A stretch of 64,000 bases of DNA, taken from positions 1-64,000 of the forward strand of contig NC_015677.1 in assembly GCF_000215705.1 (NCBI RefSeq). Reading direction: 5' to 3'. The notes under the pieces are model-generated. The model did not search any database. It saw only the letters and a program-made list of their open reading frames with translations, and was not told the DNA's origin. Source of the stretch: Ramlibacter tataouinensis TTB310. Lineage in GTDB: Bacteria > Pseudomonadota > Gammaproteobacteria > Burkholderiales > Burkholderiaceae_C. Within the stretch, counting starts at the first letter, position 1; each line of letters begins with the position of its first letter. This document shows, piece after piece, positions 56,510 to 64,000 of the stretch. Position numbers and translations under genes: made by a program.

Positions 56510-56633
56510 CTCTTCGGCCTGGGGCTGCGCGCCGCAAGTGCGGCGCGCTTCGTGATCTGACTCGCGGCATCTGTCTGAACGCAGCGCCCTTCGGGGCGCG
56601 CAGTGAGTTATGCCGCGGCCCCAGGCCGAAGAG
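56510..56633. repeat. Nested-hairpin intergenic element
   Basis: A perfect 16-base inverted repeat, CTCTTCGGCCTGGGGC (56510-56525) and its complement (56618-56633), encloses two more perfect hairpins: a 9-bp stem with AAGT loop (56527-56548) and a 6-bp stem with a C(TTCG)G loop (56584-56599). No gene fits here. The rest of the 409-base gap (56334-56742) shows no feature. It resembles dispersed intergenic repeats of Comamonadaceae, but could also be a structured RNA. Confidence 0.75.
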
Positions 56634-56742
56634 AACGGCCCGCGAAGTCCGTGCGCCAGCACGGACCGCCCCAGTATGAGCCCCGACCGGGCACCGCTTG
56701 CCGTGCCGCGCGAGGCATCGTTTGCGCATTTCAGCGACAGCC

Positions 56743-58020
56743 TCATTCGGGCGGCGCCAGCTCCAGCACGGCCGGGACCCCCGTGGCCCAGGGTGCCCGT
56801 GCCAGCTCGGCGGCCAAGGCCAGCCGTTCGGCGCGCGGCATCGGCCGCAGGGCCAGGGCGATGCGCTGGGCCCGCGCCAGGTTGATCTGGCCGCTGGCCT
56901 TCCAGCGCTGCGCCTCCAGCACCGGGTTGTGCAGCATGGCGGCTAGCCACACGGCCTGGGCCGGCTCCAGCTCGTGGGCGCGCACGCCGAAGTGGTGGCG
57001 CGCCGCCGCCTCGGCGCCGCACAGGCCCTCGCCCCAGGGCGCATGGGCCAGGTACAGCCGCAGGATGCGCGCCTTGCCCAGGGTGCGCTCCATCTCCACC
57101 GCCCACAGCAGCTCGCGCAGCTTGCGCACCGGGCTGCGCTCGTCGCCCGTGATGAGCAGCTTGGCCACCTGCTGCGACAGGGTGGAGGCGCCGCGCAGGG
57201 CGGCGTCCTCGCGCTGGTTGCCGGCCAGGGCGGCGGCCAGCTCGGCTGCGTCGTAGCCCAGGTGCTCGAAGAAGCGCTGGTCCTCGGCCGCGATGACGGC
57301 GCGCACCAGCGGGCTGTGGTCGCTCAGGTAGCCGGCGCGTGGCGGCGTGCCGCAGACGGTAAGCGCATGCAGCAGCTGCTCGCTGCCCAGCCCCTGGACC
57401 TCGAAGCCCTCGAAGCGCGGCTGCACCCGCAGCTCGCCCTGCGGCAGGCGCAGCTGCGCGGTGAAGGCGAAACGCCCTTGCAGCCGCACCCGCGCCAGCT
57501 CGGGGATGGCGCCGCCGAAGAGCGCGTAGGCGTCGGCGATGGGCGTATCGGCGACCGCCAGCTGCAGCTGCAGGCCCTGGCGGGACAGCGTGCCGCGCCA
57601 TTCGCCGCGCAGCGGGCCGGCGGCGACCTCGCCCCACAGGGACTCGCCCTGGCGCGTGGCGCTCAGCCGGGCCGAGGGCAGCAGCAGCGCCTGTCCGCCC
57701 AGCGCCGGCAGGCGCAGGCGGCAGGGCGCGCAGCGCAGGGTCAGCCGGCGTTGCTCCGGTTGCCAGTCGACGTGCACGCGCCCCGCGTCGGTGGCGATGC
57801 TGCGCCCGTGCAGCAGCGGCGCGGCCCAGGGCGCGGTGGCCAGCCGCACCATGGAGGGCACGCCGGCCTGCACCGTCCACGGGCCCAGGCGCAGCGGGAT
57901 GGCCCATTCGCCGGGCAATGGCGCCAGCACGGCGCGCACGACCAGGGCTGCGGCCGACAGGCCGGCGCCGGCCACGGCCGCCAGGCCCAGCAGGAGGCAC
58001 ACGCAGGTACGTAGGTTCAC
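56743..58020 (-). CDS. Biosynthetic peptidoglycan transglycosylase (GT51)-like protein
   Basis: The 425-aa protein has an N-terminal membrane anchor, an extra domain of about 190 residues, and a GT51 glycosyltransferase domain with AVIAAEDQRFFEHLG (catalytic Glu) and GASTLSQQVAKLL. It is larger than plain MtgA and lacks a transpeptidase. The start is GTG at 58020, overlapping the stop of the gene upstream (GTGA). It is the fourth gene of the exosortase operon, which suggests that wall synthesis and protein sorting are linked. Confidence 0.82.
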   Translation of the reverse strand: MNLRTCVCLLLGLAAVAGAGLSAAALVVRAVLAPLPGEWAIPLRLGPWTVQAGVPSMVRLATAPWAAPLLHGRSIATDAGRVHVDWQPEQRRLTLRCAPCRLRLPALGGQALLLPSARLSATRQGESLWGEVAAGPLRGEWRGTLSRQGLQLQLAVADTPIADAYALFGGAIPELARVRLQGRFAFTAQLRLPQGELRVQPRFEGFEVQGLGSEQLLHALTVCGTPPRAGYLSDHSPLVRAVIAAEDQRFFEHLGYDAAELAAALAGNQREDAALRGASTLSQQVAKLLITGDERSPVRKLRELLWAVEMERTLGKARILRLYLAHAPWGEGLCGAEAAARHHFGVRAHELEPAQAVWLAAMLHNPVLEAQRWKASGQINLARAQRIALALRPMPRAERLALAAELARAPWATGVPAVLELAPPE

Positions 58021-58556
58021 AACGCCTCCGCCACGGTGACGGCCTGCCACGGCCCGGGCGACTGGCCCAGCACGGCCGCCCAGTACCAGGCCGAGGTGTC
58101 GGTGAAGCCGCGGCCGGCGGCGTCGACGATGCGCTCGCACACGCGCAGCCGCTGGCCGTCGCGCCCCGCCTCGAAGCAGCGCCACAGCCGGCCCTGGCCG
58201 TCCAGCCGCAGCTGCTCGGCGGCGACGCGCCAGCCCAGGCCGCGGTAGCAGTCGACCGCCGGATGCAGCATGCGCGTGGGCTGGTGCGCGCTGCGCAGCA
58301 CCAGCACCTGCCGCCCGTCCGTCATCCTCGCCAGGCTGCCAGGGAAGCGGCGCGCGAAACGCTGCTCCACCTCGCTCAGGGCCAGCGGCCGCAGCGGGCG
58401 GCCGTCCCAGTGCCGGGGCGGCTCGGGCGCGGGCGGCGCGACCGGGGCGGCGGGCCGCTGCAGCACGACGGCCAACGACCAGGCGGTGCACAGCGGCAGC
58501 AGCAGCGCGCACGTCGCCTTGAGCAGCACCCGGTTCAGGAAGCGATTGGCGATCAT
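58017..58556 (-). CDS. Exosortase-associated protein, EpsI-like
   Basis: The 179-aa protein has an N-terminal membrane helix and a domain with MLHPAVDCYRGLGW, like the EpsI/exosortase C-terminal-associated domain found next to exosortases. It overlaps both neighbouring genes by four bases. It probably assists the exosortase; its action is unknown. Confidence 0.7.
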   Translation of the reverse strand: MIANRFLNRVLLKATCALLLPLCTAWSLAVVLQRPAAPVAPPAPEPPRHWDGRPLRPLALSEVEQRFARRFPGSLARMTDGRQVLVLRSAHQPTRMLHPAVDCYRGLGWRVAAEQLRLDGQGRLWRCFEAGRDGQRLRVCERIVDAAGRGFTDTSAWYWAAVLGQSPGPWQAVTVAEAL

Positions 58557-59401
58557 GCGGGCCTCCGCGTTGCTTCGGGACGCGACATCACCCAGCCGAC
58601 ACCGGCGCACACCGCGGCCAGCACCGCCAGCCCGGCCACCTCGTGCGCCCAGCCGGGCAGCGGGCGTCCCGCGCCCTCGGCCGCCACCAGCAGCGTGTTG
58701 CGCAGCACGTTGCCGGCCAGCACCAGCGCGCCCACCGCCGGCAGGCGGGTGAGGAACGCACGGTCGCCGCGCGCCAGCAGCAGCGCGGCCACGCAGGCGG
58801 TGAAATAGCCGAACCACACCATCTGCACGCCGGAGCAGGGCGCGTCGACGATGACCCGCCGGCCCTCCACCCACAGCGTGGCGCCTTCGCGCTCCACACG
58901 GAACACCAGGCCCAGCAGCCAGCGGCTGGCCTCGGCGGTGAGGACGCGCAGCGGGTAGCCGGCGTAGAACTGCAGCGAGGCCAGCAGCGGCAGCGACAGC
59001 ACGGCCAGCCCGGTCACCGGCGCCCGCGGCGTGCCCGGCGGCAGGAAGGCCGCCAGGCCCGCGGCCAGGCCCAGCAGGCTGGCCAGCGCCAGTGCCAGCG
59101 GCGGCAGCAGTCCCTGGCCGGCGGTGGCCAGCAGCACGCAGCCCAGGGCCGCCAGCAGCCAGCCCAGGCGCGGCGCGGCACGCAGCCGGTGCCGCGAGCG
59201 CCACGCCAGCACGGCCAGGGCGGCCAGCGCCAGCAGGCCCAGCGGGTCGTCGGAGCCGTCGGCCAGGCGCCGGCCCATCCACCACCAGGTGGGCCACAGC
59301 GCGGCCGCCAGCAGGGCCAGCCACAGCGCGTCGGGCGCGGTGTCGATGCGCACGCCCCAGCGCACCAGGGCGGGCATGCGAAGCAGTCGCGGCAGGTTCA
59401 T
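58553..59401 (-). CDS. xrtQ: Exosortase (XrtQ-like)
   Basis: The 282-aa multi-pass membrane protein has the exosortase active site: Cys in DAPCSGVQMVWFGYF, Arg in GNVLRNTLL and a later His in GWAHEVAG. Exosortases cut and probably transfer proteins that carry PEP-CTERM tails. Together with the adjacent VIT/vWA protein it looks like a dedicated enzyme-substrate pair; the XrtQ subtype is my recollection of such cassettes. Confidence 0.82.
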   Translation of the reverse strand: MNLPRLLRMPALVRWGVRIDTAPDALWLALLAAALWPTWWWMGRRLADGSDDPLGLLALAALAVLAWRSRHRLRAAPRLGWLLAALGCVLLATAGQGLLPPLALALASLLGLAAGLAAFLPPGTPRAPVTGLAVLSLPLLASLQFYAGYPLRVLTAEASRWLLGLVFRVEREGATLWVEGRRVIVDAPCSGVQMVWFGYFTACVAALLLARGDRAFLTRLPAVGALVLAGNVLRNTLLVAAEGAGRPLPGWAHEVAGLAVLAAVCAGVGWVMSRPEATRRPA

Positions 59402-59413
59402 CGCTTCGCTCCT

Positions 59414-61516
59414 TCAGTCGGTGTAGCGCGCGGCGTTGCGGCGGCGCTGGCGGCGCACCAGCATCGCCAGCATGGACAGCGCCACCGCGGTGGCGCCCCA
59501 GGCGGCGGGCTCGGGCGTGCCGGGCACTTCCACGGCGGTGGCGAGCACCGGCGCCTCGCCCAGGGCGCGCTCGCCCACGCCCTCCGGCAGCGGCTGGGGC
59601 TGGTCGACGGAGGCGCCGTCCTGCGGCCGCGGGTGGTGCACCACGCGGTCCACCGCCAGGAAGCTGGTGTATTGCGTCAGCAGCCGGTACTGCAGGCCCA
59701 GGGCCGTGATGCGCTCGCGCTGGCCGTCGCCGCCTTCCAGCGCCTCCTGGTCGGACAGCGCCGCGATGCGGTGGCGGGCCCAGAGGTGGCGCAGCGCGCG
59801 GGTGTCACCGCCTTCCTGCGGGGCGCCGCCGGCGCCCGCGACCGTCGCGATGGGCACGACCTGGCGGTACGGGCCGTCGGCCGCGCGGCCCTCCACCACC
59901 AGCTGGCCGCCGGGGTTGCCGCGCCACTTGCCGAACACCACCACCGGCCGCTCGGCCAGCACGTCGGGCAGCTGGGGCGGCTCCACGTCGTAGGCCTCCA
60001 GCCCCTCGAAGCGGGCGGTCACGCTGGTGAGCACGGGCGACTCGATCATGCGCCGGAAGCGCGTGGCCTGGTCCCGCGCCTGCGAGGCTTGGGTGATGAC
60101 GAAGGGCTCGCCCTGGCCGGCGCGCGCCAGGCCCTCGATCAGGTGCCGGTTGACCGAGCTGCCGATGCCGAAGGCGAACACGTTGGCCTGCGACAGGTGG
60201 CGGCGCACCAGCTCGAAGGCCTCGCGCTCCACCGTCACGTAGCCGTCGGTCACCACCACCACCGTGCGCGACACGTCGGCCGCCTTGGGCTGCGCGTACA
60301 CCCGCTTGAGCGCCGGGATCAGCTCGGTGCTGCCGCCCCCGCCCATCTGCTCGATGGTGCGGATGGCCTGCTCCAGGTTGGCGCGCGTGGCCGGCACCGG
60401 CTGCGGGCTGAGGAAGCGGTTGCTGCCGGAGAACAGCAGCACGTTGAAGGTGTCGCTGGGCCGCAGGCCGCCGATCAGCTCGCGCAGCACGGCCTTGGCG
60501 GTGTCCAGCGGGAAGCCGTGCATGGAGCCGGAGATGTCGACCACGAAGACGTAGTCGCGCGGCGGGATGGCCCGGGCATCGACCTGCCGCGGCGGCTGCA
60601 CCATGGCCAGGAAGAAGTTCTCCTGGGGACCCTGGTACAGCAGCACGCCCGAGGCGATGCCCTCGCCGGCCAGCCGGTAGTGGAGGATGAAGTCGCGGTT
60701 GCCGGCGGGGCGGCCCGGCTCGCCCTGCAGCGCCACGTGGGCCTGCCGCTCGCCCTCGAGCTCGACGCCGATCCGGTGCGAGGGCGACTCCACGCCCTGG
60801 ATCGCCAGGGGCGAGGCGATGTGCAGCTGCAGGTCGAAGGCGGCGGGCGAGGCCTGGCCCTCGCGCAGCGTGGGCTGCGCCACCCAGGCGGTGCGTGCCT
60901 GCGACGACTGCGGGCTGTTGTAGCGCGGCCCGACCACCGTGGGAAAGACGAACTGGTAGCGCCCGGCCTCGGGCACCAGCAGCTCGGTGTAGCGCAGCTC
61001 CACCTTCACCTCGTCGCCGGGCAGGATGTTGGCCACGTTCATCTGGAACACGTTGGGCAGCTGCTGCTCCAGCAGGGCGGCGGTCTTGCCCTCCTGCCGG
61101 GCCGCGGCGTATTCCTGGCGCGCCTGGCGCTTCTCGCGGATGTCGGCGGTGATGAGGCGGTCGGCCAGGCGCACGTTCAGGCCGTGGACCGCGGCGCGGG
61201 TCGAGCCCGGGAACAGGTACCGGGCCTCGATGGCGCGCGTGCCTTCGTTGCGGTAGTGCTGGGTGACGGTGACGTCGGCGATCACGCCGGCGATGTGCAC
61301 CTCGACCCGGGTGGACTTGAGCGGCAGCGCGTCCAGCGACGGGTCGGCGCCCGGGACGAGGAAGTAGGGGCTCTCGGTGGCACGCGGCGCGGCGGCGTCC
61401 TGCGCGTGCGCCGGCGCGGCGGTGCCCAGCGCGATCACGGCGGTGGCGGCCAGGCCTGCGGCGGCGGCCCAGAGCCAGCGCGCCAGGCCGGCGCTGCAGG
61501 GGGCGGGGGAAGGCAT
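59414..61516 (-). CDS. VIT and vWA domain protein with PEP-CTERM sorting signal
   Basis: The 700-aa protein has a signal peptide (to about residue 39), a VIT domain (about 60-190) and a vWA domain with the metal site DISGSM (327-332). Its last 35 residues form a sorting signal: PEPAAWG, a hydrophobic helix, then RRQRRRNAAR. It resembles inter-alpha-trypsin-inhibitor-like surface proteins. The ATG at 61516 follows AGGAGAG. It is the first gene of the four-gene operon, and so the likely substrate of the exosortase encoded 12 bases downstream. Confidence 0.88.
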   Translation of the reverse strand: MPSPAPCSAGLARWLWAAAAGLAATAVIALGTAAPAHAQDAAAPRATESPYFLVPGADPSLDALPLKSTRVEVHIAGVIADVTVTQHYRNEGTRAIEARYLFPGSTRAAVHGLNVRLADRLITADIREKRQARQEYAAARQEGKTAALLEQQLPNVFQMNVANILPGDEVKVELRYTELLVPEAGRYQFVFPTVVGPRYNSPQSSQARTAWVAQPTLREGQASPAAFDLQLHIASPLAIQGVESPSHRIGVELEGERQAHVALQGEPGRPAGNRDFILHYRLAGEGIASGVLLYQGPQENFFLAMVQPPRQVDARAIPPRDYVFVVDISGSMHGFPLDTAKAVLRELIGGLRPSDTFNVLLFSGSNRFLSPQPVPATRANLEQAIRTIEQMGGGGSTELIPALKRVYAQPKAADVSRTVVVVTDGYVTVEREAFELVRRHLSQANVFAFGIGSSVNRHLIEGLARAGQGEPFVITQASQARDQATRFRRMIESPVLTSVTARFEGLEAYDVEPPQLPDVLAERPVVVFGKWRGNPGGQLVVEGRAADGPYRQVVPIATVAGAGGAPQEGGDTRALRHLWARHRIAALSDQEALEGGDGQRERITALGLQYRLLTQYTSFLAVDRVVHHPRPQDGASVDQPQPLPEGVGERALGEAPVLATAVEVPGTPEPAAWGATAVALSMLAMLVRRQRRRNAARYTD

Positions 61517-61689
61517 CTCGGTCTCTCCTGTGGCGTGCGACAGCGCACGCCGCAAGGATCGCGACGGGGCAGGAAGGCCGTGGGAAGCGGCCGTGCAGGG
61601 CGTGTGAAGTCGTGGTGAAGCCGGCTCACACACGCTTACCCCAAGGACGGGCAGGGGGGTCTAGATTGGCCGGCGAAAGGATTTCTCCC

Positions 61690-62514
61690 ATGCCACGCCT
61701 GCAGACCACCGGACCCCATGCCACCGAGCTGTACTACGTCGACCAGGGACAGGGCCAGCCGGTGGTCCTGATCCACGGCTGGCCGCTGAGCCACCGCATG
61801 TGGGAAAGCCAGATCACGGCGCTCACCGAGGCGGGCTACCGCTGCATCGCCTACGACCGGCGCGGCTTCGGCGAGTCCGGCCGGCCCGTGGGCGGGTACG
61901 ACTACGACACCTTCGCGGCCGACCTGGATGCCCTGATGACCCAGCTGGACCTGCAGGGCGCGGTGCTGGCCGGCTTCTCCATGGGCGGAGGCGAGGTGGC
62001 GCGCTACATCGGCCGCCATGGCACCCGGCGGGTCGCCAAGGCGATGCTGCTGGGGGCGGTGCCGCCCTACCTGCTGAAGGCGGCCGACAACCCGCAGGGC
62101 GTGGACCGCTCGGTGTTCGACGGCATGCTGGCCGGCGTCAAGCAGGACCGCATCGGCTTCCTGGCGGGCTTTTTCCCCGGCTTCTACAACCTCGAGCCCG
62201 GCGATGCGCGCGGGCAGGACCTGCTGGCCTTCAGCAAGTGGATCGCCTGGGCCGCCTCGCCGCTGGCCACGCAGCAGTGCATCGTCGCCTTCGGCGGCAC
62301 CGACTTCCGCGACGACCTGAAGAAGTTCGACGTGCCCACCTGCATCGTGCATGGCGACAGCGACCGCATCGTGCCTGTAGAGGTCTCGGGCCAGCGGGCC
62401 CAGCAGATGATCCGCGGCAGCCGGCTGGAGCTGCTGCGCGGGGCGCCCCACGGCTTTGCCGCGACCCACGCGCAGGAGCTGAACGCCAAGATGCTGGCGT
62501 TCCTGAAGTCCTGA
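61690..62514 (+). CDS. Alpha/beta hydrolase (non-heme chloroperoxidase-like)
   Basis: The 274-aa protein has the oxyanion region VLIHGWPLSHRMW, nucleophile GFSMGGG, acid HGDSDRIVP and His in GAPHGF. It belongs to the group of cofactor-free haloperoxidase-like esterases. It is divergent from the exosortase operon, with 173 bases between them, and converges on the AraC-type gene. Confidence 0.9.
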   Translation: MPRLQTTGPHATELYYVDQGQGQPVVLIHGWPLSHRMWESQITALTEAGYRCIAYDRRGFGESGRPVGGYDYDTFAADLDALMTQLDLQGAVLAGFSMGGGEVARYIGRHGTRRVAKAMLLGAVPPYLLKAADNPQGVDRSVFDGMLAGVKQDRIGFLAGFFPGFYNLEPGDARGQDLLAFSKWIAWAASPLATQQCIVAFGGTDFRDDLKKFDVPTCIVHGDSDRIVPVEVSGQRAQQMIRGSRLELLRGAPHGFAATHAQELNAKMLAFLKS

Positions 62515-62527
62515 AGCCGGCTGGGCG

Positions 62528-63364
62528 CTAGCCGAGCATCTGCCGTAGCCAGCGGCCCGGCGCGACGCCGAAGCTGCCCTTGAAGCGGCGGCTGAAGTGG
62601 CTCTGGTCGGCGAAGCCGCAGGCCAGCGCCACCTCGGCCAGCGGGCGGCCGGCCAGCAGCAGGGCCTGCGCCCGGTGCAGCCGCACCGCATTGAGGTGCA
62701 CGTGCGGCGGCACGCCGAAATGGGCGGAGAAGGCGCGCGTGAGGTGGGCGCGCGAGAGCCCGGCCACCCCGGCCAGCTCCTGCACCGTCAGGTCGCGCGC
62801 ATGGTGCGCCCATAGGTACTCGCGCACCCGCTCCATGCGGGCCTGTCCGGCCCGGCGCGCCGCGTCGGTCCAGCCGCCGTCGCCATGGCGCCGCAGCACG
62901 CCCGTCAGCAGCTGCCGCATCAGCTCCTCGGCGCGCAGCGATTCGCCGGCCCAGGCGCCGGCCGCCGACGCCTCGCGGTACAGGCGGGCCAGGAGGGGGT
63001 CGTGCACCACCGGGCGGGCGAAATGGCGAGGCACGTCGATGGCAGCATCCGGGTCGCGGCACTGCGCCACCACCTCCGCCGGCACGTACAGGATGGAGTA
63101 GCCGAAGCCCTCGGGCGCGCCGCGCTGGCCGTCGTGCGCCTCGTCCGGGTTGAACAGGATCAGCCGGCCCGGCACGCTGGCGTGCAGGGCGCCGCGGCAA
63201 TGAAAGGCCTGCACGCCCGAGGTGGTCAGGCCGATGGAGTAGGTCTCGTGGCTGTGCCGCTCGAAGGTGTGGCGCGTGAAGTGGGCGCGCATCAGCGTGA
63301 CGCCGCCCACCGGGCCTGGCTGGAACCGGGCCCAGTCGTGCGGATCGGCCTGCTGCGGCTGCAT
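62528..63364 (-). CDS. AraC-family transcriptional regulator
   Basis: The 278-aa protein has an N-terminal cupin-like ligand domain (FERHSHETYSIGL, PDEAHDG) and two C-terminal helix-turn-helix motifs, with LTVQELAGVAGLSRAHLTRAF and EVALACGFADQSHFSRRFK. The start at 63364 gives MQPQQADPHDW. It is divergent from the cupin gene at 63439 and may control it. Confidence 0.9.
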   Translation of the reverse strand: MQPQQADPHDWARFQPGPVGGVTLMRAHFTRHTFERHSHETYSIGLTTSGVQAFHCRGALHASVPGRLILFNPDEAHDGQRGAPEGFGYSILYVPAEVVAQCRDPDAAIDVPRHFARPVVHDPLLARLYREASAAGAWAGESLRAEELMRQLLTGVLRRHGDGGWTDAARRAGQARMERVREYLWAHHARDLTVQELAGVAGLSRAHLTRAFSAHFGVPPHVHLNAVRLHRAQALLLAGRPLAEVALACGFADQSHFSRRFKGSFGVAPGRWLRQMLG

Positions 63365-63438
63365 GCAACAACTGTACAAGACCGCCGCCCGCGCCCGGCG
63401 CCACACTGCGCGCCGTCCACCACCCCCAGGAGCTTCCC

Positions 63439-63795
63439 ATGGAACCCGCCATCGACCTCGCCGCCAAGCTCGCCACCTTCGAGGGCCACTGGCAGCCGCG
63501 CACCGTCTGCGAATACAACGGCCACGACGTGATGGTCGTCAAGGTGCAGGGCGAGTACCGCTGGCACTCGCATGCCGAAACCGACGACTTCTTCCTGGTG
63601 CTCAAGGGCCTGCTCTACATCGACCTGCCCGAGGGCCGCACCGTCAAGCTCGAGGCCGGCCAGATGTTCGTGGTGCCGCGCGGCGTGCAGCACCGGCCGC
63701 ACGCGCCGCAGGAGGCGCACCTGCTGCTGATCGAGCCCAGCGGCACGCCCAACAGCGGCGATCCCGCGACGGCCGCGCCGCGCCGGGTGATCTGA
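63439..63795 (+). CDS. Single-domain cupin protein
   Basis: The 118-aa protein has the cupin motifs YRWHSHAETDDFFLVLKG and PRGVQHRPHAP with conserved metal-binding histidines. Function unknown. CTAGG-like upstream sequence is lacking; CAGGAG lies before the ATG. It converges on a kinase gene; both stop codons lie in a palindrome at 63792-63808. Confidence 0.85.
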   Translation: MEPAIDLAAKLATFEGHWQPRTVCEYNGHDVMVVKVQGEYRWHSHAETDDFFLVLKGLLYIDLPEGRTVKLEAGQMFVVPRGVQHRPHAPQEAHLLLIEPSGTPNSGDPATAAPRRVI

Positions 63796-63804
63796 GGCGC
63801 CGCC

Positions 63805-64000
63805 TCAGGCGCGCGGCAGCGACAGCGTGGCCAGGGCGCCGCCGGCCGGCGCACCGGCCGTCACGTTCGCCAGCTCGACGCGCCCGTGGTGCAGGCCCGC
63901 GATCTCCTTGACGAAGGCCAGGCCCAGGCCGGTGCTCTTCTTGCGGCTGTGGGGGCGCGCCAGCGAGTAGAACTTTTCGAACACCTTGTCCTGCGCGTAC
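63805..64000 (-). CDS. CreC-like sensor histidine kinase, C-terminal part
   Basis: Only the last 64 residues are in the window. They show the end of a HATPase domain: VFEKFYSLARPHSRKKSTGL, then GLAFVKEIAGLHHGRVEL and GGALATLSL. The FYSLxRP pattern is typical of CreC, the sensor of the CreBC two-component system. The gene runs off the right edge. Confidence 0.75.
   Translation of the reverse strand, partial: YAQDKVFEKFYSLARPHSRKKSTGLGLAFVKEIAGLHHGRVELANVTAGAPAGGALATLSLPRA

Noticed and set aside
63792..63808. Palindrome holding two convergent stop codons as a strong terminator
   Set aside because: The 8-bp arms leave only a one-base loop and there is no T tract, so I do not call it a terminator.

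Overview
The window looks like the dnaA end of a high-GC betaproteobacterial chromosome, most likely Comamonadaceae (Ramlibacter/Variovorax-like). The signs are the dnaA-dnaN-gyrB order, a long-insert GyrB, minCDE, a polyhydroxyalkanoate phasin, a Bug/TctC-type periplasmic binding protein, an exosortase operon and strong G/C third-position bias. The family assignment is inference; no rRNA or tRNA is present.

Layout. 0-5.3 kb: dnaA, dnaN, gyrB. 5.3-21.8 kb: a mosaic accessory region with visibly lower GC. It holds a three-gene restriction-modification-like operon (two adenine-methylase-like proteins plus a GIY-YIG/SF2 helicase), a decayed queC copy, an orphan membrane protein, and an McrB/McrC-type modification-dependent restriction pair. 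Two broken 5' copies of a DnaQ-like exonuclease gene flank the mcrBC-like genes; the intact exonuclease and intact queC lie at the right end. A DUF6351 lipoprotein sits between the second fragment and the intact gene. 21.9-23.2 kb: a mandelate racemase-family gene and a short non-coding stretch with four DnaA boxes, a TAC-repeat DnaA-trio and an AT-rich segment, a strong candidate for the replication origin although it is 23 kb from dnaA.

23.2-34.4 kb: nhaR/terC, nnrU, a MntA/HepT toxin-antitoxin pair, an MFS exporter, a TctC-TauD-CMD catabolic cluster and a divergent PaoABC-like molybdenum hydroxylase. 34.4-43.8 kb: a hybrid histidine kinase, small hydrophilic stress-type proteins, a tandem pair of short-chain dehydrogenases, and minCDE. 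43.8-50.1 kb: a UdgX uracil-DNA glycosylase with its radical-SAM partner, a phasin, and the ybhP-clsB-ybhN phospholipid operon. 50.4-56.3 kb: lipid A deacylase PagL, a flavin reductase, several small secreted proteins, LrgAB, a Spy-like chaperone and a pirin. 56.5-61.5 kb: a nested-hairpin intergenic element and a four-gene exosortase operon whose VIT/vWA protein ends in a PEP-CTERM signal. 61.7-64 kb: an alpha/beta hydrolase, an AraC regulator, a cupin and the 3' end of a CreC-like kinase.

The points I find most worth a second look are the displaced oriC-like block at 23.0-23.2 kb; the repeated exonuclease/queC fragments that record how the defence region was assembled; a recurrent G[TC]CC[TG]ACA(G) motif 50-105 bases upstream of many small stress or envelope genes and always oriented toward the gene; and the nested-hairpin element at 56.5 kb. 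All similarity statements come from reading the sequence and recalling families; no database search was possible.
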